A DNA stretch of 64,000 nucleotides from Leptobrachium leishanense (GCA_009667805.1 CM019069.1:93903204-93967203), one strand, 5' to 3'; positions 42,927-56,599 are shown, counted from the first letter of the stretch. Notes: a model not told the origin generated them from the sequence alone. A program made the numbers and translations.

Positions 42927-44114
42927 TAGGGGATGAGCCGAATACCCCCACGTTCGGTTCGCATTCGAACTCGAACAATTTCAAAAGTTCGAGTTTGAAC
43001 GCGAACACGAGCCAAACTCAATGCAAGTCAATGGGACTCAAAAGTTCGGTTTTTAGAGTGCCCTGCAAGAGGGCATATATGCAAGATATTTGCCATAAAA
43101 GGTGTATGGGGGTCCGGGTAGTGCCCTGGGGGACAGGAAACAAGGACAAAAAGTTTAAAAAAAACGTTTTTAAAGGGACAGTGAGTTTTCCATGAAATAA
43201 GGGTTAAAAATAAAAACGAAAAATTCCTTCAAATATCGTGCCTAGGAGGTCCCCATAACCGGCTCGTGAAGTGGCGGATTTGTAGGATGTATAGAAACAT
43301 CGCCATCAGAGACCCACACACGACACCTAGCCACCCTTAAGGGGTTAAAATGCACAGGGACTGGCTACATATAATGTAATATATGTATAAAGCAAGGTAT
43401 ATATGACAATGGATAGTCAGAGACTCTAGGGACTCAGCTTGTATGCTTTATGATAGACATTTGATAGACATTTCTAACACAATAATAATTGTATGCTCAC
43501 ACAGGCCCTTCGAGAGTGGTATATGACATACAAATACTGGAATATTACTTTTAAATCTAAGGAGTGTGATAAAGATTTTATTAAGCCCTTGATGACAAAT
43601 GACATAACAGCTACATCATTAATGATTGGCTTTACAGAGCCCTGGTCCTTAAGGGGTTAAACAGCATATCAGAGGATCATATAGTAGAAATGAACACTTC
43701 TTAGAATTCAGAACAAGCACAGTGTTTGTTCATACATGTGCAGGAGCGACATCCAGTCTGCAGGCAATGTATCAAATTCATGAGACCAGACTAATTAGAA
43801 GCACATGTTATTTCCAAACACTAATTAAACACCTGTTGTTTACACCGTTTGAGAGCACAGGTCATTTAGAGGTGAGAATCTTTGCACCTAGACATTAGGT
43901 AGTTTTTTAATTCAATATCTAATAAACTGTTGCTTATAATATTCTGCAGTAAAGAGTCTCTTTATTTCTAGATTTTTTAGTATTTTTTAAGCATTTTTTA
44001 TACTTTTTTTAAAAAAAAAATCAAACACGCCAAAAAGTTCAACGTTCGCGAACTTTCGAACTGCCAATGCTCGAGTCGAACTCTGAACTGATCGAACCGA
44101 ACAGCTCATCCCTA
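42927..44114 (-). mobile_element. Nonautonomous hAT derivative
   Basis: Starts TAGGGGATGAGCCGAA and ends TTCG...AGCTCATCCCTA, the two ends of the BED-finger hAT family. 42927-43300 is the reverse complement of the family 3' end; 43830-44114 matches 57851-58171. The middle is unassigned and holds two CCTTAAGGGGTTAA motifs (43338 and 43652). No 8-bp duplication is visible, so a later rearrangement is possible. Confidence 0.7.
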
Positions 44115-44287
44115 TTGCTGGCATGGTTCATGCTATTAGATATATTTACATGTGGGACTTTTATAGTATTACTAACGGGACAGATATGGAAACGTGACCC
44201 TTACAGACGCAACTATACAGACCACAATAGGGAGTGTAGGGAGGACGGCCCTTCGACGTTGAGTATGCTACTGCAAGAACACACACT

Positions 44288-44486
44288 GGGCCGTATTACA
44301 TTCTTCACGCAAACGTTAACATGTGCACAAAAACGCATTAACGCGAGGGGCAAAACCCTTAGCGCTGAGCATCGTATTACAATGTCAGCACAACAAACGC
44401 GCGCAGTCGTCTAACGCGGGTGAACCTGCGCAAACCCTTTGCAAGCGTACTGTACTGCGTGCGTCCTATACTAACATTGTGAGCGT
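44288..44486. mobile_element. Partial copy of CG-rich MITE
   Basis: GGGCCGTATTACATTCTTCA and the following CGCAAACG / GCGAGGGGCAAAACCCTT text match the left half of the MITE at 11071-11785. The right half is missing. Confidence 0.75.
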
Positions 44487-44600
44487 CGAGTACTAGCAAG
44501 AAATAGTAGGCATGCGGCAATGGTCATATATGAATAGATTAAGCAAAGGGTTGGTACACAAAGGAGGCAAAAGAACTGGAGGCAAGGGAAACGCTAACTA

Positions 44601-45783
<1,183 letters not shown>

Positions 45784-48008
45784 AGGAAGCACTTAGTGCT
45801 GCAATAAATTTTACTTTATTTTATCCTGCCGACTTTTCGTCTGTGACATATCCCGGGGATCCAATATTTCATCTATGGACCAGGTTATCACCACGGATGG
45901 TTGCTGGTAGGACGGGCTGGTGAGATCATATCCACAGATATATGCCTATATAGTCCAGAGCCGACTTTATGGGGCTCAGAAAAAAGTGAGTTGAATACTT
46001 TCTCTCTGGAAACCAGGTGTCATAAGGATGTACTGCACAATGTATGTCTCCTATTATGTTTTCTAGATTATCTTGAAGTATTACTCACTGGACACTTGGC
46101 GTAAGCGTGAGGACTCTACCCATTATTTTAGCCATTGACTATTCGCACTTGGGAGTGTGCGTTTGTGCCCTTGCTGCTACCCAAGACCGACCATCTACAC
46201 ATTATCTGCGTCATTTTTTCCACCTTATTGTTTTTTCACTGTATATGGGAGTAGGTGTGTCTTTCCAAGGGAAGGGCAAATTGTAATTAACCAATGTCTA
46301 GTGATATGTTAATGAAGGATATAGAGCAGAGAGACCTGGCTAATTCAATATACAGGAGAGGCATGTGTATAATGTCCCCACATTCCCCCACTTTTTCTTA
46401 TTCTTTGTTGATCGGATTACAAAACTCTCAGCATAACAACCTAATTACTGTAGGCAATTATATCCCAGGGAACGAGTCCTTAGTTGTAAGTAGAACCAAT
46501 GCTACACCTCATCAAAATAAATAAATTTAGGACAATAGACACAAGGGTGAGACAATGTATCCTTCCTGGTAAAATCCTTTCTCAAAAAACAATTTACACG
46601 TGAAAGAATAAATCCACGTTCCACCCCTTTAAATATTATTTCTCATGTAAAACCATAAATAAACCCAATCATAATGTGTTCATCTGAGGTGAAGTTAAAA
46701 TTGTCATAGAATCTGGACACAACTAAGTTCATAGAGTCAGACACCTGTGGGATCACCAAAACTGCTGCTTGTTCCTAGAGCTGGATATGGTCAAATGTCC
46801 TGAAAATGAATTTATGCATTCTCCAGTGAGAATCAAAGAATTTGAGTTCATTGGGGTTTTAGGAGCTGCAGTTTGCCTTTGCTACCCCTGTTTCTGCTGC
46901 TTGTACCTCCTGAAAGCCAAGAGCATTGGCTTGCCTTCTCTCGTAAGTCCTGGAATTTATGTGACGTCAACTTGACTGGTCTTCGCAGAACTTGAGAATA
47001 ATGGAAAAGGGTGTGTAGTCACAGGCAAAGTCCATGTATGCAAAGTTGTGGTGTGCACTTATTTCTTTAGATGCACCCACCTCAGTTCACTCCGTCCATT
47101 CCAATATAAGCACCTGAAACATAAGCCTTGGCAGGTCAATGTCTTCTGGCAGGTCATTGCCTCCTGGCAGGTCTTTGTATCTTCACGATCATCTTAAAAC
47201 AGCAAATCTTCTTTCAAGCATCTCTGTTTAGTGGTGGTGACTGATCTATGTTTCATCTGTGGAAGAGACTAATTGTACAATCTCAACACTCACCTCACTC
47301 CTTACAGAGGATTGAACATATTACCAAAGGCCTTTTGTCCATAGCCACACAATTCAGTCATAAATTTAGTAATCCTGCAATATAAAGAGACTAGAGTTCT
47401 TCAGTCTCACCTGCATGTTCTCTATTATGTGTATACCATAGCTATAAAAATAAATTGCAATTTTTCATCCAGTGTGTACAATATTACACAAATTGTAAGG
47501 TAAATATATTCACTATATGCAAAAATAATTAAATATCCTTAGTGTTAAATATGGTAGAAAGGAAATAAAAACAATCTTTAAAAGACACATTTGCAGGTTA
47601 TGGAAAGAAAAAGAAAAAAAAATTGAAAACCTTTAGAAACCCAAACACATTGTCCCATGTGTAAAATTAAATATTTCCCATTTCCAAATTAACATTGTAA
47701 TAAAAAAAATTAAAATAATGAGCCCAATGCCCAATATGTAATTAAATTTTCCCCATTCCCAGTTTATCAATGAGAAATTGTATACGCATAATTTAAAAAA
47801 AATACTTGTTCCCACATGTTCAAATCCAGTATTTCCCATTTTTATCCCCGAATGTACAAAATACCCATAAGAAACACTATCTGTAAAAAAAATTAAATAA
47901 CACGTCTATCCCGCCAAATCAATCACATCCGTGACTTCATATTATCTTTAGCTAATATCTCACACACTTATTCAACATTTGTAATTCATTTTGCAACCAG
48001 TTCTGCAT
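45784..48008. other. No gene recognised
   Basis: AT-rich, with moderate-complexity sequence and no tandem arrays. 45784-46250 resembles element flank. 46260-48008 has no recognised repeats apart from a short block at 46550-46580 (GTATCCTTCCTGGTAAAATC) also present at 40279. This is the least repeat-like stretch of the window. Confidence 0.45.
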
Positions 48009-48302
48009 TAGGGATGAGCTGTTCGGTTCGGACAGTTCGGAGTTCGGGCCGAACTTAGCTTGTTCGGTTAGTTCGCCAACTCCGAACATTTCCGGGTTTC
48101 AGAGCAAGTTCGACCACAATGCATCACAATGGCCCACAATGCACTTTCCCACTGGCCTGAAGCTCGTAATTGGCTACAGCCTTGCACCTGACCACAGGTC
48201 TGGTGCAAGTCAGGTTCAACAGTATGCCAATCACGGCTCAGAGTCCTGATTGGGCACATTTTACCCAATCATGGGCTCACAGAGCTAAGTCCCGCAGCAC
48301 AC

Positions 48303-48309
48303 TATATAA
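48303..48309 (+). promoter_or_regulatory. Candidate TATA box of hAT
   Basis: TATATAAG lies about 300 bp inside the left end, in a block conserved (inverted) in copy B near 20137-20144. Role inferred from position. Confidence 0.4.
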
Positions 48310-48442
48310 GGTTTCCACCCATAGCTTCAGCACGCATTTGAGAGGAGATTTCATAGGAGATTGTTGTTCTGTGTTCTTACTGCCGGTCTGCCACGCTACT
48401 GGGGGGGGTCTGGGGGGGTCTCATTTCTACCAAATATCTGGG

Positions 48443-48775
48443 AATTTAGGTGATGTGTGTCTTGTCACTGTGCCAGCAAGTATTTTCGGGTTTACAAATT
48501 TCTTTAAAACATTTGTGAATTGAGGTGATCTTCTGTGTCTTGTCACTGTGCCAGCAAGTATTTTGGGGGTTACAAATTTCTTTAAAACATTTGTGAATTG
48601 AGGTGATCTTCTGTGTCTTGTCACTGTGCCAGCAAGTATTTTGGGGGTTACAAATTACTTTAAAATATTTGTGAATTGAGGTGATCTTCTGTATCTTGTC
48701 ACTGTGCCAGCAAGTATTTTGGGGGTTACAAATTTCTTTAAAACATTTGTGAATTGAGGTGATCTGTCTCTTGTC
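48443..48775 (+). repeat. 78-bp tandem repeat in hAT 5' region
   Basis: Four units with GTGATCTTCTGTGTCTTGTC, CCAGCAAGTATTTTGGGGGT and TTTAAAACATTTGTGAATTG. Confidence 0.9.
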
Positions 48776-48904
48776 ACACAGCCAGTGCCACGCAGTATTT
48801 TGGGGGGTCACTAATTTTACTAAATATCTGGGAATTGAGGTGATCTGTCTCTTGTCAAGGCCAGCAAGTATTTTGGGGGTCACTAATTTCTACAAAATAT
48901 TTGG

Positions 48905-49500
48905 GAATTGTTATAATCCGTGTGTTCTCACTGGCTGCCACCCATCAGGGGGTCTCACTGATTTATAGGAGGTTTCACTGCCACCCATCAAGGGGTCTCA
49001 CTGATTTATAAGAGGTTTCACTGCCACCCATCAAGGGGTCTCACTGATTTATAGGAGGTTTCACTGCCACCCATTAAGGGGTCTCACTGATTTATAAGAG
49101 GTTTCACTGCCACCCATCAAGGGGTCTCACTGATTTATAAGAGGTTTCACTGCCACCCATCAAGGGGTCTCACTGATTTATAAGAGGTTTCACTGCCACC
49201 CATCAAGGGGTCTCACTGATTTATAAGAGGTTTCTGAGATTTGTAATCTGTGGCTTCTCACTGCCACCCATCAAAGGGTCTCACTGATTTATAGGAGGTT
49301 TCACTGCCACCCATCAAGGGGTCTCACTGATTTATAAGAGGTTTATGAGACTTGTAATCTGTGGCTTTTCAATGCCACCCATCAAGGGGCTTCACTGATT
49401 TATAAGAGGTTTCTGAGATTTGTAATCTGTGGCTTCTCACTGCCACCCATCAGGGGGTCTCACTGATTTATAGGAGGTGCCTGAGATTTGTAATCTGTGT
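48905..49500 (+). repeat. 43-bp tandem repeat in hAT 5' region
   Basis: About ten units of CACTGCCACCCATCAAGGGG plus TCTCACTGATTTATAAGAGG, some extended by a TGAGATTTGTAATCTGTGGC segment. Confidence 0.92.
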
Positions 49501-49624
49501 CTTGTCACTGGCTGCCAGCTATCAGGGTGTCTCACTGAGTTATACCAGAGTTCTTTAAATCTTTAATCTTTATACCAGAGTTGAATCAGAGTTCTGTATA
49601 TATTTAATCTATATATCACTCACC

Positions 49625-52600
49625 ATGTCTGAAAGAACAAAAAGGACAGGCAGACGCCCCCAGACACAGATAAGAGGGCAAGCAGCCCCTGTGTCGGGAG
49701 GCTGTGCCTCTGGTCGTGGTGGACGTGGATCCACGTGCATCCTCTGCAGGGGCACGCTTGTCCTTTCTAACTGGTGCTGGCCGTCTTAAGCAGCAGCAAC
49801 ATACAGAGGATTTGGTGGATTGGCTAACCAGGCCATCCTCATCCTCCTCATCCTCTGCCAGCCAGGCTTCTAGTGCTTTACAGTCCACCTCAGCTGCCAA
49901 AGCATCTAATGCAGCCTCCATGTCCACAGCTACTCCTGCCGTAGCCTCACTATCACACACAGAGGAGTCAGCTGAATTGTTTGATTACAATGACAGTGAC
50001 ATGCTGCTTGAGGATGCACAGCAAGTACAGTGCTCTGATTCAATCTCTGAGGTTGAGGAAGCGAGTATAATCAACCTAGAGGAAGGGGGTGCCAGTGATG
50101 ACACACAAATAACTGGCACTCATGTTGCCCCAGCAGCTGCAGCATACTGCCAAGTTGGCTCCAGTGACGAGGAGATAGGGGATGATGATGACAATGATGA
50201 TGAGGTCACTGACTCCACCTGGGTGCCAGATCGAACAGAGAAATCAAGTGAGGAAGAGGGGGAGGAGGAGGCACAGCAAACATGAGGCACAACATCCTCT
50301 ATGACCAACCGTAGCACTAGCCAGTCCGAGGCATCACATGTCAGAGCTGCTCTGGTGCAGAGCGCTGTTGTCTCAAAGCACACACGCAGGAACTCTGCTG
50401 TCTGCTGGGAGTTCTTTAAGAAATGTGAAGCAGACCCCACCGTTGCTAATTGTAATCTATGACAGATGAGGCTGAAGCGTGGGATAGACACCGGACACTT
50501 GGGTACCTTGTGCTTGAGGCGACATATGAACAAGTGCCACACATCCCGTTGGCGCAAAACTTTCCATAGGTCCTCCTCCTCCTCATCTGTCTCTACCCCC
50601 ACTGTATGTCCTGCCATTTCATTGCCTACAACCTCCACTGACAGGGATGATGCTACAGTAATGGATGTACCAGGTCCTTCCTCACAATGTGACATCATCC
50701 CAGCAGCTGAAGATTTAAGCAGACAGATTACATTGCCGCAGCTGCTGCAGCGAAAGAAAAAATATAGTCCCAACCATCCCCAAGCACAGCGTCTAAATGC
50801 CAGCTTAGCAAAATTACTCGCATTGCAGCTGCTGCCTTTCCAGCTGGTGGACTCTGCTCCCTTCCGTGAATTTGCTGAATGTGCTGTACCACAGTGGCAG
50901 GTTCCAAAACGCCATTACTTTTCACGCAAGGCCATTCCAGCACTATACCAGCACGTGGAAGACAATGTTATCCAGTCATTGGGAAAGGCAGTCAGCAACA
51001 AGGTGCATGTGACTTTAGACACGTGGTCCAGCAAGCATTGACAGGGTTGTTACATTTCCTTCACGGCACACTGGGTAACTGGGCAATGCATTGCGTAGAC
51101 CCTGTCAGGCGTCGGTTTAACTGCCACTTCGCCAGAGACAGAGAAGGAGGAGTGGGAAGAGGGAGAGGTGGTGGAGCAGACAGACCTCATACAAGCAGCT
51201 TTCTGGAGGCATGGTGGATGAACAAGCTCCAGCACAGAGCCCCGTCTTGGATCCCTCCCAGCTGCAATCAGAGTTACCCAGTGTGCCGTGAAGGAAATGT
51301 AACGACCCTGTCCATGCTTGCTGGACCACGTGTCTCAAGCAAAAAGAAGCCATACTGTGCTTGAGCTGGTTTGTTCAGGGGACAGGAGCCACACCGGGCC
51401 AGAAATTCTGTCAGCTCTGCAGGGCCAGGTGCAGAGATGGTTAACACCACGCCAGTTTCAGCTGGGAATGATGGTCTGTGATAATGGCAGCAACCTTCTC
51501 TCCACCCTAAGCAAATGTAAATTGACGCATGTACCATGTCTAGCAAACGTCCTAAATCTAGTGGTACAGCATTTCCTAACCAAGTACCCAGGGCTGCCAG
51601 AGCTTCTCAGCCAGGCCAGAAAAGTCTACAGCCACTGCAGACGGTCATTCCCAGCAAGTGTTCAGCTGGCAGAAATTCAAAGAGAATTCCACCTTCCCAC
51701 AAACCGTCTGATCTGTGACATGCCCACCAGGTGGAACTCGACATTAGCAATGCTGCAGCGTCTGCACAAGAAGCAGAGTGCCATCAACGAGTACCTGTGT
51801 GAGTATGGCACAAGGACAGGTTCAGGTCAACTTGTTTTTTTTCCCCCCCGCAGTGGCTGATGATCAAGGATGCATGCACTGTACTGTCACCATTTGAGGC
51901 GGCAACGAGGATGGTGAGCAGGGACAGTGCATGCATCAGTGACACAATTCCTTTAGTGTTCCTGCTGTAGCACACTCTGTGGGGAATTATAGATGTGGCT
52001 CTAGAGGCAGAGCAGCGGGAGGAAGAGAAGGCCTTCCCTAGCTCTCAAGGCCCCAGTCTTTCCGCAGACAGCATTCCAGCGGGTCCTACTCAGATCAGAC
52101 AGGAGGAGGAGGAGTCAGAATATTTAAGTAGTGGGCGCATTGAAGGTGGGGATTCCTCAAGGGCGGGTTTCGTGTGCCCAGAAACACAAGGGCTAGTGCG
52201 TGGCTGGGAGGAGGAAGTGCACGATGGGGTCATCCTCATTGACCAGGAAGACTCGGAAGCTAATGCCACCTCCAACCTACGCTGCATGGGCTCCCTAATA
52301 ATGCAAAGCCTGCTAAAGGACTCCAGGATTTGTGCTATCAAGGAGAGGGATTTTTACTGGTTGGCAACCCTTCTTGATCCACGATACAAGGGTAAAGTTG
52401 CAGAGCTCATCCTGCCCGCCCAGAGGGAGCAAAGGATGAAAAAACTTGAGGATGCTCTAAAGCGACACTTGTGTAACACCTTTCCAGGCACTGGTAGGTT
52501 ACCAAGTGATGACACATGTGCTTCTGAGGCTGCGGATGATGAGAGGAATAGTGGTGAAGACCAGGGCCGCTTGACTGATGCATTTTTAAAAAAATTTAGC

Positions 52601-52954
52601 CCACGACGCCCAGGGACATCAAATGTAGGCACCCATTGCCAGCGTCTTCACCATATGGTGCAGGACTACCTAGGGGCAAGGGCAGTCCTGGATACCTTTC
52701 CAGCAGATGATCCACTGGCTTACTGGGTGTTGAGATTGGATCACTGGCCAGAACTTAGCCAATATGCTATGCAGCTACTAGGTTGCCCTTCATCTAGCGT
52801 GCTTTCTGAAAGGACGTTCAGTGCCGCTGGAGGTTTTGTCACAGACAAAAGAGTGTGTCTGTCCACCGACTCTGTAGACCGGCTGACATTTATAACAATG
52901 AATCAGTCCTGGATCAGCAGCTATCAATCCCCTGATGCTGACGTAACAGAATAG
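49625..52954 (+). pseudogene. hAT transposase gene, copy F
   Basis: Begins MSERTKRTGRRPQTQIRG, shifts frame near 49740, then an acidic region (YNDSDMLLEDAQQ, EIGDDDDNDDE) up to TGA 50283-50285. The BED finger region is at 50390-50545 (WEFFKKCEADPT; LRRHMNKCH) with a stop at 50461. RKKKYSPNHPQAQRLNASLA leads to VHVTLDTWSSKH (51004-51039). The inversion follows. MVCDNGSNLLSTL-like text (catalytic-type Asp) is at 51473-51510. PTNRLICDMPTRWNSTLAML is at 51695-51757. The last 319-residue frame (51995-52954) has LLDPRYKGK, WPELSQYAMQLLGCPSSSVL and SERTFSAAGGFVTDKR, then stop. The dimerisation region is intact. Confidence 0.87.
51017..51338. other. Internal inversion in hAT copy F
   Basis: 51017-51080 and 51271-51334 are 64-bp inverted copies of the same transposase text (ACGTGGTCCAGCAAGCAT). 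Between them, 51081-51270 is the reverse complement of what copy E has at 41744-41935 and copy G at 61285-61465. After 51338 the normal order resumes (CAAGCAAAAAGAAGCCATAC). Confidence 0.9.
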
Positions 52955-52989
52955 ATAAGGGATGTCTTCTGCATTCACAAAACCTCCTG

Positions 52990-53560
52990 CACTGAACTCT
53001 TCCACCATACTACAAAAGGGTTAAAGTGTGAATGCACTTGCTGCCATGAAAGGCACAATATTTGGCTGCAATGACGCCTGTGCCAGATTTATAACATTTG
53101 ATTTTTTTGAACCGCATGGTCCAAAGCTGCACTCTTCCACAATACTACAGAGGTGTTACTGTATGATTGTACTTGCTGGCCTGGCAGTCTGGCACCAAAG
53201 GCAGAATATCTGGGGGCACTGACACCTTGACCAGATTCATATCTTTTCAATATAGGACCACATGGTCCACCCTTGCATTCTTCCACAAAACCACAGAGGG
53301 GTTACTGTATGATGATACTTGCTGGCCTGGCAGTCTTGCACCAAAGGCACAATATCTGGGTGCACTGACGCCTTTAACAGATGCATATCTTTTTAATATA
53401 GGACCACATGGTCCACCCCTGCATTCTTCCACAATACTACAGAGGGGTTACTATATGATAGTACATGCTGGCCTGGCAGTCTTGCTGGCCTGGCACCAAA
53501 AGCACAATATTTGGGTGCACTGCCAATGACGCCTTATCAGATTCATATCCTCAGAGGGGT
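52990..53560 (+). repeat. About 150-bp tandem repeat in hAT 3' region
   Basis: Four units with CTCTTCCACAATACTACAGA, TTGCTGGCCTGGCAGTCT, GGCACCAAAGGC and CATATCTTTTTAATATAGG. Shorter versions are present at 4640-4850, 29170-29370, 19370-19690 (inverted) and 63105-63310. Confidence 0.88.
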
Positions 53561-53874
53561 TACGGTGTGACGGCACTGTTGCCGACGCTAAAGGCCCAAT
53601 TTTAAATTACCTATTGTTACTTTCATCCAAAGCCTGCATAAGTTTTACAATAATTTAGCCAAAAAATCACTAAACTTTTTCTACGTGTCCGAAAATGTCT
53701 CCTCTTTTCATACAGACTGCCGCCCCAAGCAGTTGTTTATGGATAGATTAAAGGAAAAACATTTACCGTCATTTAAAACGTAATTTTTTGGTTTTTAAGT
53801 GTTTCTATACATCCTAGAAATCCGCCACTTCACGGGCAGGTTATGGGGACCTCCTAGGCACGATATTTGAAGGA

Positions 53875-53940
53875 AAATAGCCAAACCAGAAAAATTCTCC
53901 CATTTAGGCTAGGGTCAGACTAGCGAATTTTTAATGTGCG
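53875..53940. repeat. P1 end and left part of a MITE
   Basis: ATAGCCAAACCAGAAAAATT ends P1. The MITE starts at 53907 (GGCTAGGGTCAGACTA) after TTA 53904-53906 and is cut by the CR1 at 53941. Confidence 0.85.
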
Positions 53941-55866
53941 TAAATTCTAAAAAACCCAAGAGTGAAAATGTAGGTTCACTAAAATCTGAGTCAGGGTTAT
54001 TGTTAACTGAAGATCAGGATAAGGCAGAAATTTTAAATGATTATTTTTCTTCAGTATTTATCAAAGAGAAACCTATAACAGGAGACATGCAATTCATTAA
54101 TAAAAACTTACTAATACAAAGTGACTGGTTGACTCAGGACAAGGTTTTGCAGAAATTAAACAATGTGAATGTGAATAAAGCCCCAGGGCCAGATGGAATT
54201 CACCCACGAGTACTGAGAGAGCTATGTGTTGAAATATGTAAACCTCTGTTCTTAATCTTTCAAGATTCTTTTTTTTCAGGAATAGTACCAGAGGATTGGA
54301 GAAAAGCTGACGTGGTCCCTATATTTAAGAAAGGTTTAAAATTTGTGCCTGGGAATTATAGACCTGTGAGCTTAACATCTGTGGCTGGGAAAGTATTTGA
54401 GGGGTTACTAAGGGATAATATTCAGGAATTTATTGGGAGGTATAATGTTATTGGCAAAAATCAGCATGGTTTCATGAAACACAGATCATGTCAGACTAAC
54501 CTAATTACGTTCTATGAGGAAGTAAGTAGAAGTATAGATCAGGGGGTCGCAGTGGATGTGATTTACTTAGATTTTGACAAAGCTTTCGACACAGTTCCAC
54601 ACAAAAGGTTACTATTTAAATTAAGAAAAATTGGTCTAGATGAAAATACTTGTTCTTGGATAGAAAACTGGCTAAAAGATAGGGTACAGAGAGTGGTCAT
54701 AAATGGTACATTTTCAAGATGGGCACCAGTGGTAAGCGGTGTCCCTCAGGGGTCTGTTATAGGACCAATACTATTTAATTTATTTATAAATGACCTTGAG
54801 ATAGGCATTGAAAGTCATGTATCAGTGTTTGCATATGACACAAAACTAGGAAAAGTAATACAATGTGAACAGGATGTTACTTCGCTGCAGAGGGATTTAG
54901 ATAGATTGGGGAACTGGGCACTTAAATGGCAGATGAATTATAATCTAGATAAATGCAAAGTTATGCACTTTGGAGTGAAGAACACACAAGTAATTTATAC
55001 CCTAAATGGTACGGAGTTAGGGGAATCCAAGCAGGAGAAGGATTTGGGAATAATCATAGACTTCAAACTAAGTAACAATGTGCAATGTCAAACAGCAGCC
55101 GCCAAGGCCAGCAAAGTATTGGCATGCATTAAAAGGGGAGTTCACTCACGGGATGAAAACATAATTTTGCCTCTGTATAAATCAATGGTCAGGCCGCACC
55201 TTGAATATGCCGTGCAATTTTGGGCACCGGTCTTAAAAAAAGATATTATAGCGCTAGAAAAAGTGCAGAGACGGGCAACTAAATTAATAAGGGGAATGGA
55301 AGGGTTAAGTTATGAGGCAAGACTAACAATCTTAAACCTGTTTAGTTTAGAGAAACGGCGCCTTAGAGGGGATCTGATAACCTTATATAAATATATACGG
55401 GGCCATTATCAACCATTGTCTGATAACCTATTCATTAACAGGACTATACATAGGACAAGGGGTCATCCATTTAGACTGGAAGAAAGAAAATTTAGCTTAA
55501 AGCATAGGAAGGGTTATTTTACGGTGAGAACAATAAAGCTGTGGAATTCTCTGCCTGTTGAGGTGGTTGGGTCAGAGTCTGTACAGACCTTTAAAAAACG
55601 ACTGGATGACTTCCTGCAGACACAGAATATTAAGGGTTATAATATTTAATATGTGGGTAAAAGCTTCTTGATCCAAGGAGAAATCTGACTGCCATTCTGG
55701 GGTCAAGAAGGAATTTTTTCCCAGTATGTTGCATATTGGCAAGCATTTCATACTGGGTTTTTTGCCTTCTTTTGGATCAACAGCAGTAGGTTATGTGGGA
55801 GAGGCTGAACCCGATGGACGCATGTCTTTTTTCAGCCTATATAACTATGTAACTATGTAACTATGT
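53941..55866 (+). mobile_element. CR1-type LINE, 5'-truncated, copy 2
   Basis: Same subfamily as the copy at 1157-3861, more strongly 5'-truncated (no endonuclease). Ends with the family 3' region and a reversed tail of AACTATGT units (55842-55866). It is inserted in a MITE (53907-56246): the MITE text TTAATGTGCG stops at 53940 and GCGCACATAATC resumes near 55871. The target duplication is very short or absent. Confidence 0.92.
53943..55649 (+). pseudogene. CR1 reverse transcriptase, open but catalytically altered
   Basis: A 571-residue open frame without internal stops. The first ATG (53934) is in the MITE flank and gives three foreign residues. RT motifs: KADVVPIFKKGLKFVPGNYR, VIYLDFDKAFDTVPHKR (first Asp), SGVPQGSVIGPILFNLFIND and VFAYDTKLG. 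The last should be F-A-D-D: the first Asp of the catalytic pair is Tyr (GAT to TAT; the copy at 1157-3861 has Asp). The CR1 C-terminal block ends with NIKGYNI. Open frame, but probably an inactive enzyme. Confidence 0.9.
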
Positions 55867-56246
55867 TTAAGCGCACATAATCACGGCCGCACTAGCAGCA
55901 AATGACGGGCAATGACGGCCAATATACGAAGTACCGTCGCACGAAAGTCCGGCTGTGGAAAATGAACGCATTTTTTCGAGAACGCAGAACCGCTAGTACG
56001 GACGTACAGAGTGCGCTGAGTCCACTAGCGGCGTGTGTGCATGATTTGAAGACGTCAGACCCTGCTCATGTCCGGCCAACATAATGTCAAGACACCCAAA
56101 GTTTCCTGGTTTGGATCCGTAAAAAATCACGCACAAAAATGCGCATCGTACGACCGTTTTCGTGCATTCCGTGAAAAAATACGACAATGTGTTCGGACGC
56201 ACTTTTTGACGGTCGCTGCGAAAAATGCGTTAGTCTAACCCTAGCC
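55867..56246. mobile_element. Right part of the CR1-interrupted MITE
   Basis: Continues the MITE begun at 53907 and ends AGTCTAACCCTAGCC, followed by TTA 56247-56249, which matches TTA 53904-53906. Confidence 0.8.
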
Positions 56247-56599
56247 TTATCTCACTTTCCAAATCGGCTATTTGGTCCAGATTGTTCTCTTTTCCTGTCA
56301 TTCTCCTGGTTTTCACCTTTCTCTGAACAACCCTGAGAGAGAGGTGAAAGCCAGGAGAACTGGCAAGAGAAGAGAACAATCTAGACCAAATAGCCGATTT
56401 GGAAAGTGAGATAAATGGGAGAATTTTTCTGGTTTGGCTATTTTGACCTAGAATTTTCTCTTCAGTCATTCTCCTGAGTCTCACCTTTCTCTGAATAACC
56501 CTGTCAGGGTTATTCAGAGAGTGGTGAAGAGCAGGAGAATGACTGGAGAATGGAAAATTCTAGGTCAAAATAGCCAAACCAGAAAAATTCTCCCATTTA
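56247..56599. repeat. P2 and P1 palindromes
   Basis: P2 at 56247-56414 and P1 at 56412-56599, the same units as at 36131-36485 in the opposite order. P1 keeps the CCCTGTCAGGG centre near 56502-56512. Confidence 0.9.

Larger units (their letters stand above)
48009..53874 (+). mobile_element. BED-finger hAT, longest copy (F), 3' end lost
   Basis: The left terminus TAGGGATGAGCTGTTCGG at 48009 is followed by GTTCGG-rich subterminal repeats, a TATA box, two 5' tandem arrays, the transposase gene (49625-52954) and a 3' region with repeats of about 150 bp. At 53874 the sequence switches to the P1/MITE cluster, so the right terminus is missing. An internal inversion lies at 51081-51338. Confidence 0.9.

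Noticed and set aside
49625..52954. Domesticated ZBED-type host gene
   Set aside because: Multiple copies with terminal repeats, frameshifts, stops and an inversion show decaying transposons with no sign of purifying selection.
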